From positions 137,165,240 through 137,229,239 of the forward strand of contig CM077013.1 of NCBI GenBank assembly GCA_039090855.1: a DNA stretch of 64,000 bases, written 5' to 3'. This DNA comes from Macrothele yani. Taxonomy: Eukaryota; Arthropoda; Arachnida; Araneae; Macrothelidae. Below the pieces are notes generated by a model, which saw only the letters and a program-made list of their open reading frames with translations, searched no databases and was not told where the DNA came from. A program made the translations under genes and the position numbers. This document shows, piece after piece, positions 54,405 to 63,739 of the stretch; position 1 is the stretch's first letter; each line of letters begins with the position of its first letter.

Positions 54405-55781
54405 CACTGCTGGCCACCCAAAATGTAACACCAAGAAGGAAGCATCCGATTGCCTGAAATTCGCAGCATGCGTCGCCCGCGAGAGGACATGCAAACGATT
54501 AGCATTGCAGGGCATATGCTAATCATGTGCGCCCGACACGCCACCGAGAAGCACTATAAGAACGGTGCACAGGAGGCGGGGTGTAAGTAGTGGAAGTGTG
54601 TTGTGATGCCGGACCTGTGCTGGGGAAGCCTCCTGATGCCTCGTCGCAGAATACGGCAGTCATTCCAGCACCTTTCGGAGTTCGACAGAGGACGAATAGT
54701 GGCTTATCGCGACAGCGGTTTATCGAACCGAGAAATCGGCGCCCGTGTGGGACTACATCCAGCCACCCTGAGGCAAGTACGGATTCGGTGGGTGCAGGAG
54801 GATTGGACTGACCGACGTGAGCGATTGCTACAGCCGCGGCACACCACCCAACGAGAGGATTGGCATGTTGTGCGGCGGGCATAGACGGCTCGCACCGCCA
54901 CATCACGAACGTTAGCGCAAGAATTAGGGTGTGTTGCGCAACAACCTGTGTCAGCACGTACCGCGCGACATCGTCTGCAGGAGCTGGGACTTGTCGCACG
55001 GCGCCCATTGCTCCGATTACCATTGACGTTACACCACCGGCGAGTGCGGCGGAAGTGGGCCGTTGAACGCCACACCTGGACTACGGAATGGCACGACGTT
55101 GTCTTCTCCGACGAATTCCGCTTCTGCCTCGCAACACCACGGTGGTCGGATCCGTGTGTGGCGGCACCGCAGCGAGAGACTGCATGACGCCTGCATTATG
55201 CATCGCCATACCGGTCCGTTGCCTGGCGTTATGGTTTGGGGCGCAATTGGATATGACACCCGCACCCCTTTGGTACGCATCGCCGATACACTCAACAGCC
55301 ACCGCTACATCTCCGACGTTTTGGAGCCCGTAGTCCTCCCTTACCAGCCACCGGCCACGTTTCAACAGGACGATGCGAGCCCCGCACGTAGCACGTATCG
55401 TGCAACAATTCTTCCCGGTCCACCAGGTGTCACTGCTGCCGTGAACCGCTTGTTCTCCCGATATGTCGCCCATCGGCAACCGACTGGCCCGGCAAGCACC
55501 ACACGCGGCTACGCCTGATGAACTGTGGCAACGTGTTGAAGCAGCCTGTATCGACATACCACAAGCCCACATCCAAAGCCTCTTTCGTTTGATGCCGCGA
55601 GGTGCAGCGGCCGTTATTGCCAGCCATAGGTCCCACACGAACTATTGATGTCTGCTTGTTCCGCAAGTTGCACGGGCCTATAAGCTCAATCGTTTCATCT
55701 TTGTATCTGTTATATGTCCAGTAAATCTGGCTTTGTTATCTCGTGTCCTTCTTGGTGTTGCATTTTGGGAGGCCAGCAGTG
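54405..55781 (+). mobile_element. Tc1-like element with matched 36-bp ends
   Basis: CACTGCTGGCCACCCAAAAT then GTAACACCAAGAAGGA at the left matches the complement of the right end with two changes, and TA lies on both sides. Length 1,377 bp. It is flanked upstream by a SINE copy. Confidence 0.95.
54636..55648 (+). pseudogene. Tc1-like transposase of the 54405-55781 element
   Basis: MPRRRIRQSFQHLSEFDRGR starts at 54636 (an in-frame ATG lies at 54603), and the first helix-turn-helix is intact to RERLLQ. After a frame break near 54885, a second DNA-binding part and the first Asp block VVFSDEFRFCL near 55105 follow. The VMVWGAIGYDTRTPLV strand and the second block FQQDDASPARS near 55365 come next. 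The last part has SPDMSPIGNRL, where a small deletion has removed the Glu of PIEHVWD. It ends SHTNY at 55648. The GC content is visibly higher than the flanks. Confidence 0.9.
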
Positions 55782-55986
55782 TATACGAAACATATTGTTT
55801 TCATTGGTTGATTTGGCACGAAAATCAGTATTCAAATCCATGTTTACATATGTTTATAACTTACAAAGAAATGCGGCTAAATTCCATTTTGCATTCGTAA
55901 TTTTCAAGCTCTTTAGCTCTTTATCATTTAACGTACACAGAGGGAAAATATCTGCACAAGTATCTCGCATTGCGCCAAACTTGAAC

Positions 55987-56166
55987 TTTTTTTTATTGAA
56001 GGTTTAGCGACCACCGTGAAGAACTCTGTGGGCTATAAGCAGTCGCCCGTCCCTAATTTAGGGCCAATGGTTCCAGCGATTTAAAGAGCCAGTGCCGCAA
56101 GACAAACACAACATCTATTCCTCACCAGGATTAGAACCCGCACCCCTCCTGGACGAATGGCCTACG
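55987..56166 (-). repeat. SINE family A copy
   Basis: Reverse copy with TTGAAGGTTTAGCGACCACC, GTCGCCCGTCCCTAATTTAG and a decayed box B (GGATTAGAACCCG). The head is missing; it meets an inverted copy at 56167. Confidence 0.85.
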
Positions 56167-56167
56167 G

Positions 56168-56318
56168 ACCGGCTTCTGATGATTCCTCCGAGACGTTCAA
56201 GTCTCGGTTAGGAATGGATGCTGTATTTATCTTACGGTACTGGCCCTAATTAGCGATGGGCGACTGCTTATAGCCCATCGAGTTGCTCAATGCTGACATT
56301 AAATCTCAATCAACTCCC
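56168..56318 (+). repeat. SINE family A copy, head to head with its neighbour
   Basis: It starts inside the tRNA-like part (CTTCTGATGATTCCTCCGAG), keeps CGATGGGCGACTGCTTATAG and ends near CAATCAACTCC. The body is shortened. It forms an imperfect inverted pair with 55987-56166. Confidence 0.8.
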
Positions 56319-56324
56319 ATCCCT

Positions 56325-56555
56325 CGAAAACGATTGGGGGTCTAACGCCTACCGTATGGTCTATACGCAGTGTTAACTCTCTAGTCTATGAGCAGTTTCC
56401 CGTCCCTAATTTAGGGAACTAGTTCCAGGAAAAGGAGAGAGCCTCTGCAGTATGATAAATACAACATCCCTGCGTCACCGGGATTCGAACCCAGATATAT
56501 CTCGGATGAATGGTCATAAGCTAGGGCGCTTAAACCACTGGAGTGTCCCCGTCTC
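56325..56555 (-). repeat. SINE family A copy
   Basis: Reverse copy with GTTTCCCGTCCCTAATTTAG, ACCGGGATTCGAACCC (box B) and AAACCACTGGAGTGTCCCCG. A part of the 3' body is duplicated (TGGTCTATACGCAGT and TAGTCTATGAGCAGT). Confidence 0.85.
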
Positions 56556-56643
56556 AAGAATATGTATGTTAACTCCGTACTCGTGTGTACCGAAAACAAC
56601 TTTCCGTTCTCAACTTCTTCCCAAGACACTGGTCAAAGTGGCC

Positions 56644-56699
56644 AGCATTACGAAGGTGTCACAAAACCATTAGGGGTTGTGTGACACCTTCGTAATGCT
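56644..56699. repeat. Perfect 20-bp hairpin
   Basis: AGCATTACGAAGGTGTCACA at 56644-56663 is the exact reverse complement of 56680-56699, with a 16-base loop in which AACC/GGTT could also pair. Confidence 0.95.
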
Positions 56700-56724
56700 C
56701 GAGTTTTCAAGGAAGAGAGCCTCT

Positions 56725-56891
56725 GACAAATCGTTAGAATCGGGCCCGAGTTCGCGCACTGAATGGTAAGTTTTGTCACACGGAGATAGTTATTGTTTCC
56801 CTGGAAAACGGGTTCTAAGTTAGGGTCTGGACAGAAAATTCCCTTTAATATTAGGATGCTCGCGGGTGTCGTTGAACTTTAAAAAAAAAAA
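56725..56891 (+). repeat. SINE family A copy, very degenerate
   Basis: Recognisable pieces are TTTCCCTGGAAAACGGGTTC, TAAGTTAGGGTCTGG and GTGTCGTTGAACTTT with an 11-A tail. The head is hardly visible. Confidence 0.6.
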
Positions 56892-57197
56892 GAAAGACCG
56901 TTTAGAACAGCAAAATACATTTTAATACTGTTTTCAGTGCTAACACTGAATACTTTCACCAAGCTTCATCCTTGAGCATAACGATAAATCCCTTTAAAGA
57001 CACATAGAAAAGTATTAGCTTGAGTGTCAGCACGTGAACTAAGCATGAAGTAGCACGTTGCTTAGCAACAACATCGCAGGGTTAAAGTGAGAGAGTAAAT
57101 ATACATGTATTACGAAATACGCTACACCATCTACATATTATAAGACACTACGAATGATTCTAAAATCTTTTTTAATCGCGTAAATACAAACACTCTG
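56892..57197. other. No feature recognised
   Basis: AT-rich spacer before the satellite. Confidence 0.45.
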
Positions 57198-58530
57198 CAT
57201 TTGCCGAGCTTTCACACCCCGCTGGGAGGCTTCCTCTGAGCTTAATTGTCAGAGCTTAAGGTCACAGACAAAGCTGAAACAAACATTGAAACAGTATCGT
57301 TTGAGAGTTGTCTGTGCCTATTCTAAGCTCTGAGAATTCGGCCCAGACGAAGCCACCCAGCGGAGTGCGAAAAGCTCGGCAAATATAGATTGTTTCAGCC
57401 TTGTCTGAGAATTAATCCCCGTAGAAACCAACCAGTGGAGTGTGAAAGCTTGGAAGATATAGTTTCAGCATTGTCTGTAACAGTTCCGTTCTAAGCTCTG
57501 AGCATTATTATTCCAGATGAAAACTCCAAGCGGAGTTCGAAAAGCTCGGCAAATATTGTTTCAGCGTTGTCTGTAACTATTTCTAACCTCTGAACATTAA
57601 TCTCAGACGAAGCCTCCCAGCGGAGTGCAAAACGCTCGGCAAATATCGATTGTTTCAGCCTTGTCTGTGACCATTCTAAGCTCGTAGAATTAATCCCCGT
57701 CGAAACCTCCCAATGGAGTGTGAAAGCTTGACAGACATTGTTTCAGCATTGTCTGTAACCATTCTAAGCTCTGAGCATTAATCTCAGATGAAACCTCCAA
57801 GCGGAGTTAGAAAAGCTCGGCCAATATAGATTGTTTCAGCCTTGTCTGTGACCATTCTAAGCTCGTAGAATTAATCCCCGTCGAAACCTCCCAATGGAGT
57901 GTGAAAGCTTGACAGACATTGTTTCAGCATTGTCTGTAACCATTCTAAGCTCTGAGCATTAATCTCAGATGAAACCTCCAAGCGGAGTTAGAAAAGCTCG
58001 GCCAATATAGATTGTTTCAGCCTTGTCTGTGACCATTCTAAGCTCGTAGAATTAATCCCCGTCGAAATATTCCAATGGAGTGTGAAAGCTTGACAGACAT
58101 TGTTTCAGCATTGTCTGTATCCATTCTAAGCTCTGACGACCACCGTGAGTAATCTCAGATGGGCTATAACCTCGCAAGCTAATTTAGTGTCACTCGGTTC
58201 CAAATATCGATTGTTTCAGTGCCGTAAGACAAACACAACATCCATGCCTCACCGGGATTCGAACCCAGACTCTTCGGACAAATAATCAGAGGCCGTCGCT
58301 TAGACCACTCCCAATGGAGTGTAAAAGCTTGGCAGACATTGTTTCAGCATTGTCTGTAACCATTCTAAGCTCTGAGCATTAATCTCAGATGAAACCTCCA
58401 AGCGGAGTGCGAAAAGCTCGGCAAATATCGATTGTTTCAGCGTTGTCTGTAACCGTTCTAAGCTCTAAGCATTAATCTCAGACGAAGCTTCCCAGCGGAG
58501 TGCGAAAAGCTCGGCAAATATTGCGTTTGT
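57198..58530. repeat. Dimeric satellite: ~90-bp monomers in a 181-bp unit
   Basis: The A-type monomer carries AAAAGCTCGGCAAATATCGA before TTGTTTCAGC, and the B-type carries GAAAGCTTGACAGACATTGT. TGTTTCAGCC falls at 57651, 57832 and 58013, giving a 181-bp dimer. The first monomer (57198-57285) is inverted; the rest are direct, about 14 monomers. At 58132-58315 SINE sequence is mixed into the array. Confidence 0.92.
58132..58315 (-). repeat. SINE family A copy mosaic with satellite sequence
   Basis: GACGACCACCGTGAG, GGGCTATAA, CTAATTTAGTGTCACT, GGTTCC, GTGCCGTAAGACAAACAC and box B GGGATTCGAACCCAGAC are SINE. Between them stand TAATCTCAGATG, CCTC and AAATATCGATTGTTTCAG from the satellite. The pieces alternate in register. 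Confidence 0.88.
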
Positions 58531-59353
58531 ATTGATGCCGTAAGAGGAGATTTTGGAGACTTGTGTTATGAGGAAATATATCCTGCAACATTTCGCATAA
58601 ATGAATAAACGTCTGTCGGTAAAACAGACTGCTATACAATCCATTCGTGATATTAGAGGCATCTCACCTTTTGGGCTCACTGACACATCTGTACAACATG
58701 TCAGAGGCACAGCTCATGGCATCTCCACCTTAATAAATTGTTATATGTCAGTACATAATTGATGGCGTTTAATATTGAAAAAAAATACCATCGAGAAAAT
58801 ACAGTACGACAGAAGAAAAACAATACTTTCTCTTTAATGAACTGGCCTCAGCACATTACCTAACAATTTACAAAGTAACCAACTGAACTTATACGAAATT
58901 TCTAAAATGTAAATACGAACAACATTTTTGCTAAAGCTCTATAAGGAACATATAAAACCATGAGGGGAAAAAAGTTTAAAACATTTTAACATATCTCAAA
59001 AGCAAACAAATGAAGGCGTACGCAGTCTTTTATGAACTTCAACATTTGTTTTACAAACCCGTAACTTACTTAAAACCGTGTTATCTACGTCCATCTGTTT
59101 ACGAAAACAGATTCTGCAGTAAAAACTCACTTCTGTATTTGCACATTTCATACTTTTGCAAGCTGAGTGGTGACTTTAGGCTTATCAATAAAATGCAAGA
59201 TCAATTTTTCTATAACCTATTTACATGCCTCGAAAACCAGCTTTCTTTTTAAAGGAAAGCAATGGACAGATCTACCGACGCACAGTTTTAAATATTTACC
59301 ACACCCAGTGTGATGTTAGCATATTTCAAACAGTTCCAGGAAATAATGTATCA
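58531..59353 (-). other. Probable 3' untranslated region of the ELOVL-like gene, boundaries unknown
   Basis: AT-rich DNA downstream of the stop codon at 59354. ATTAAA-type polyadenylation candidates lie on the minus strand near 58833 and 58748. No other gene is seen. The transcript end is not determined. Confidence 0.4.
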
Positions 59354-59869
59354 TCAGGTCTTTACCAATTTTACAGACAAAACACCATTCCTGTTTCTCA
59401 CTGCGCATTCAAATTCTGTGGAATCTAGCATTAGGTTTTTACTATTAACGTTTCCGTTGATTCTGTGAGTATACGAAGACAAAAACTCCGAAGGAATCAT
59501 TTGAAATTCCTTTAAGTGGCCATTTTTAAGCACTGATTTTGCTTTCTTATGTTCTTGCAATCTGATCTCATCTGCTTCTCCTCCCTGCTTCCTTCCCTTC
59601 GCTGAAACAGCAGCTGATAGTTTGTCGTTGTTCGATGACTCAAGTTCTTTCCTCTTAAGTGGTTCCAGAAAGCTGGTGTTTCCAAGATCCGCTTTGCTAT
59701 GCGATCTCATACTAGCCCGCGATCTGTAGGCTTTACGAAAGAAGTCCCAGAACAAGATGAAAAACAGGACTGCATGAAAAGCGTTGGCAAAAATGAATGC
59801 TTTGGAGATTTCACAGTTCCCGAAGCAGAGTAGATGTGCTGTGTACAGAGCAATGCACAGAAACTGGGC
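59354..59869 (-). CDS. Terminal exon of a probable very-long-chain fatty acid elongase (ELOVL family)
   Basis: The minus strand has a pyrimidine-type acceptor (TTTATTCTAG) ending at 59870, then an open frame in phase 0 to the stop at 59354-59356, 171 codons. The first ~48 residues read AQFLCIALYTAHLLCFG, then SKAFIFANAFHAVLFFIL and FWDFFRKAYRSR. This fits the last two membrane segments of an elongase: a QF...H.LL helix, a Cys/Lys-Ala-Phe turn, then NAFHAVLFFxLFxxFFRKAY. The remaining ~120 residues are polar, Lys/Ser/Glu-rich and likely cytosolic, longer than the usual ELOVL tail, with no C-terminal dilysine signal. The catalytic HxxHH box would be in an upstream exon outside the window or not recognised here. 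Elongases act in the endoplasmic reticulum membrane, adding two carbons to acyl-CoA. The family call is moderate; another multipass protein cannot be excluded. Confidence 0.62.
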   Translation of the reverse strand, partial: AQFLCIALYTAHLLCFGNCEISKAFIFANAFHAVLFFILFWDFFRKAYRSRASMRSHSKADLGNTSFLEPLKRKELESSNNDKLSAAVSAKGRKQGGEADEIRLQEHKKAKSVLKNGHLKEFQMIPSEFLSSYTHRINGNVNSKNLMLDSTEFECAVRNRNGVLSVKLVKT

Positions 59870-60109
59870 CTAGAATAAAGAAAAATTGCGAGTCATTTAC
59901 CTATAATATTACGAAAAATAATTTAATACGACAATGCATGAAAATCTGAATAACTGCAAAAGAATGCCCGACACTGAAATTTAGAAACGATATTTTGACA
60001 CTGTGTCGCCACCTGTTGACAGCTGGAAAAATTTGAAATACGAGGGTCATAACAAAAATTCTACAAAAGTTAATCTAAAACGGAAGTAGATGATGCAATC
60101 GAGAAAATG

Positions 60110-61215
60110 ATTGCGTCATGTCAAGGTCAGACTCACAGCAACGCAGTGGTGTCATAACGATGCGCTATCATTTGCTGTGTGGACGTGGGAGGGTTTGAAA
60201 TGGAGCTCCTCAGGTCCAGTCACGGCGTTAGTGCAGCTCCTCAGATCGAGTCACCGCGTTAGTGCAGCTCCTCAGATTGAGTCACCGCGTTAGTGCAGCT
60301 CCTCAGATCGAGTCACCGCGTTAGTGCAGCTCCTCAGATCGAGTCACCGCGTTGTACCAGCGCTCGTACGAGAAAATATAAACTCTGCGGGGGGGACTCC
60401 GACACAGATCCACACTGCCTTGCAAGAAGACTCATCAGGCAAATTTGTCCACCACGTCTGGTCATCGGATTTTCATCGACTCACTGGGGAAAAAGAAAAA
60501 TCTCCGCATGTTGGGTGCCCCATCAACTCACCCCCGAGCAGAAGGCAGCGAAAGTGAGCATCGCGAAGGTTTACCTCCAACGGTTCTCGAAAGGGAGGGC
60601 GACACTTTCCTGAACAGAGTTGTCGCAAATGATGAGACTTGGACCTGTGATTTTGAACCGGAACTGAAGTCATAATCAGCGGAATGGGGGCATCCAAGTT
60701 CCCCACGCCCCTCAAAGTGTCGTCGGCAACAATCCAAAGTGAAGCAAATGATGACTTTTACTTACGACGCGCAGGATGTTGTGGTCTCTGGTCGAGTGCC
60801 GGTAGGGCAAAATGTCAACGCACAATATTATCGTGAATTTCTGATGACAAAGTTGAAACCGAAAATTTGTCAGAATCGCATCATTTTATTGGAAGCGAGA
60901 GCGATCTTGCTGCATGTCAACGCATCGTGTCATGGTGTAGCGTGGGAACGGGAACTTTTCTCGAAATATGGCTGGGAACCTTTATCCCATCCACCATACA
61001 GACCTGATCTCAGTCCACCTGACTTTGATCTCTTTCCAAAGTTAAAAAATCGGCTTCGTGGCATCCGCTACAAATTTCTGGACGAACTGTCATTGAACGT
61101 GACCCGAGTAATACGACAGCTGAACACAGATGGCGTACAACGAGACGTCCAGGACCTACCTCATCGCTGGAAAGCTGTCATTAGCATTGCACGGGAGTAC
61201 ATTGAACGGCAATAA
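60110..61215 (+). pseudogene. mariner transposase of the 60041-61286 element
   Basis: The N-terminal DNA-binding half is replaced or disrupted by a 31-bp tandem repeat (60202-60355). The linker CPINSPPSRRQRKVSIAKVY (frame-broken WVPHQLT region) follows. The first catalytic block is NDETWTCDFEPELKSQS near 60630, split by a stop. The open frame to 61215 covers VGQNVNAQYYREFL, LLHVNASCHGVA (second Asp replaced by Val) and PPYRPDLSPPDFDLFPKLKN (third Asp kept). It ends EYIERQ. It is inactive through the lost Asp and stops. Confidence 0.88.
60202..60355 (+). repeat. 31-bp tandem repeat, about five units, inside mariner
   Basis: GTGCAGCTCCTCAGATCGAG followed by TCACCGCGTTA repeats at 60231, 60262, 60293 and 60324, with a diverged first unit at 60202. 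The period is not a multiple of three, so successive units read in different frames. Confidence 0.95.
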
Positions 61216-61286
61216 AGTAAGACTTCTCCGTTGCTTCACACTTTTTTAAAAAATTGACACTGTGCAGAACTTTTTTAAGACCCCCG

Positions 61287-61690
61287 TAAGCAGTGGAGGA
61301 TTTGGCGTTCAATGAACCTTAATGGTTCTTTCATACTGTAGCTCAACATTTATCTCCGAGCGAAGGGACGAAAGGATGACACTGAATTTTCGAATGCAGT
61401 GAGCACTACTTTTGACTAATCTCAATCTTACAAAGACAAAATACTTTATCTTTTCTTTTATTGCGTGATCAATATATATTTTAACGATAAAAACAGATTC
61501 TCGTTCCAATGGGGAAACATTTTGCATTAAAATGCTGGAACACACTCTTAAAAAAATGGGCAACGCGTTGTAATCCGCGAACTGGGGAAACCAATAGGAA
61601 AATGAATCTTCATCAGGAATGTAAATGACTGAAGTTTAAACGGCAATGAACATCGAGGTAGTTCCCCAGAATGCGTTTGAATCACGCATA
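61287..61690. other. Spacer with a stray boundary piece of the satellite-bearing repeat
   Basis: GGATGACACTGAATTTTCGA at 61374 followed by a GAGCACTACTTTTG-like block matches the outer flank of the repeat elements at 17196 and 39290, but no monomers follow. Confidence 0.5.
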
Positions 61691-61892
61691 CAGTGTCCAA
61701 AAAAAGTGCTGTCAGGCGCTCGCTGTGAACATTGTGGCATTATTATCAAGTGCGTTAACGTCAGCTGCTGCTAATCACGCATGAACGATGCTCTAGAAGA
61801 CCACAGAAACAACGCAGCGCATCATTAGACTACGGAAAGCAGGCTAGCCCTTTCGCTTACCATCTGAGTCGTAGAAATACAGCAATGGGTAT

Positions 61893-62758
61893 GTGATAGC
61901 ACGCATGCACGCCGAAAATGTTATTGCCAGCAAAGTCGGAAAACAGAGAGAGGATAGTATTAGTGTACGACAAGACCGAACTTCTCTGACGGCTCCTCTG
62001 TTGATCATCCATCGAGATATAATGGCTTCTACGCGTCCTCCTGTGTTATCATGCACTATTTGCGAGACGTCTTAGCAAGGTATACTCCTTTTATTACCGT
62101 TGTCCCTTCAGATGGCTTCCATTAACCACCCTACACTGGCGGCTCCGTCTGGAGTGGTGTCGTGACCAGGAACCATGCTCCGCCTTCTTGTGGTGTGCTT
62201 ATCCAAAACAGAGTCCGGATGTGGCTTTGCATCGGTTTTAGTGACTAATTCCTCATTCTGCGCTAGAATGGGTGTTGCTTCATTCGCATATGCATAAGAA
62301 CAGGACAGAGCTCACATTCGGAGTTGGCTGTGGAGCGGCGCACTACCACTACTAACGGTGTTATGGTTTGGAGAGCCATCTCCTTGACAAGTAGAGTGCC
62401 CTAGTTGTGGTAACAGGACATTAACAGAGCAGAAATACATTCAAGAGATTCTACGCCTCGTTGTGTTGCCTTTCAGGTCTCATCGTCCACGGAATATGTA
62501 CCAGTAGGATAAAAACGCTAGGCCACACATAGCTTGCCTATTCTTGGAGTGCCTACGTAGCATTGCAACCCTACCTCGGTCAGCCATATCACCCTGATAT
62601 CTGTCCTATCAAGCATGTATGAGACATACTGGGACATTTAGTTGCGGCCATCCTGGAATATAGGGGATTTTGTGAAGAAATTACAGAAATCTTGGCCCAG
62701 TCATTTACAAGACAATATCACAGTTTTGTTTGGCGTCATGCCACGCCATACATCGTAA
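61893..62758 (+). pseudogene. Tc1-like transposase, heavily decayed
   Basis: Recognisable pieces in shifting frames are ARMHAENVIA and REDSISVRQDR near 61900-61980. A VLWFGEP block (VMVWGAI remnant) is near 62360, then QKYIQEILRLVVLPF near 62440 and NARPHIACLFLECL near 62517 (second Asp mutated). The Glu block ICPIKHV near 62600 has Lys for Glu, and the tail is LFGVMPRH near 62735. A possible end CAGTGTCCAAAAAAAGTGCT follows a TA at 61689. Confidence 0.72.
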
Positions 62759-62764
62759 CCAAAC

Positions 62765-63120
62765 AGCACCCGACATTTTTTCGTTCCAGAGATTCCGTAT
62801 GGGATTCAGAGCAGAACTCCAGGCTGTGAAGTCCAAATTTTCGATGCTTGTGTCTTCAAACCAATCTCTAACCCCACTAGCAGTATGGAATAATGCGTTG
62901 TCCTTATGATAGAGGTATGGACCTTCCCCAAAGTACTGCCAAAACGTCGGTATTGTATAATTGTCCTGGACATCTAGGTAGAACTCAGCATTTATGGTTT
63001 TTTCTTACAATATAAAAAGGTGCATTATTCTGCTGATAGTGGTATGGGTCTTTACCAAAGTACTGTCACAACTTTGGTATTGCATAATTGTCCTGGGCGT
63101 CTAGGTACAGCTCAGCCAAA
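62765..63120 (-). pseudogene. Tc1-like transposase fragment with an internal duplication
   Basis: On the minus strand KTINAEFYLDVQDNYTIPTF leads to WQYFGEGPYLYHKDNALFHT (second Asp in KDNA) and GVRDWFEDTSIENLDF. The Glu block is LNPIRNLWNE, with Arg for Glu. The first ~105 bp of this segment appear again at 63020-63120 in diverged form, so the region is partly duplicated. The N-terminal continuation is probably at 63740-64000. Confidence 0.75.
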
Positions 63121-63739
63121 GAATACCTAACTGAGAAGAAGCTAATGCTCGGCGAGACGTAACTAGCGCCGACATATCCTAAGATTCAAGATGCAGTGCA
63201 CAGAAACCAATATACAGGCTGATACCGGAGCAGACTGCGCATGTGTATTTTCTGTTGACTTCAATTCTGGCAAAGAACAGTCAGCCGAGCTACTCACACC
63301 ACGTGATTGTTACCTTTTAGGTAGCATAATCACTTCGCAAATCGGATATGTTAGTTTTGTTGCGTCTGTCAGGTTAGTTAAGGCTTTTGTTTGTTCTTCA
63401 GTTTTTCAGATACATTTTCAGTAATGCCAAATAGTTTTGATTGTCTGCATTTTGTACGGATTCTTAGGCTTAACTATAATATTTGCTAAAATTTAATTTA
63501 AACAGTAATATTAATGTTATAGCAGATTTGTTTCACCAAAATAAGGGACGTGAAACAAATGTGAACTGCTCTAAGCAAATAGTCGTCAGATCGATGGAAA
63601 CCATCGTGGATCAAAGAAAGGCTTCACTGCCGTAGTCCCCTAACGTCTTTTGTTCCTGAATGTTTGCTTTCCGGTTTAGCACATAAGCTCCCAGGATGTG
63701 GGGGCGCTGTAATCGCCAGTTTTACGTTACCTCAAAGGG
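63121..63739. other. No feature recognised
   Basis: Lies between two parts of what looks like one minus-strand Tc1 gene, so it may be inserted DNA. No ends or domains were identified. Confidence 0.4.

Larger units (their letters stand above)
60041..61286 (+). mobile_element. mariner element with both ends
   Basis: The left end CGAGGGTCATAACAAAAATT and the complement of the right end CGGGGGTCTTAAAAAAGTTC agree and continue CTRCA. TA flanks both sides (60039-60040 and 61287-61288). The size of 1,246 bp is standard for mariner. It lies in the presumed intron upstream of the ELOVL-like exon, in the opposite orientation. Confidence 0.9.

Noticed and set aside
61685..62795. Complete Tc1 element with ends at 61691 and about 62795
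   Set aside because: The presumed right end is part of a minus-strand transposase fragment (NLWNEK), so the boundary is not supported.
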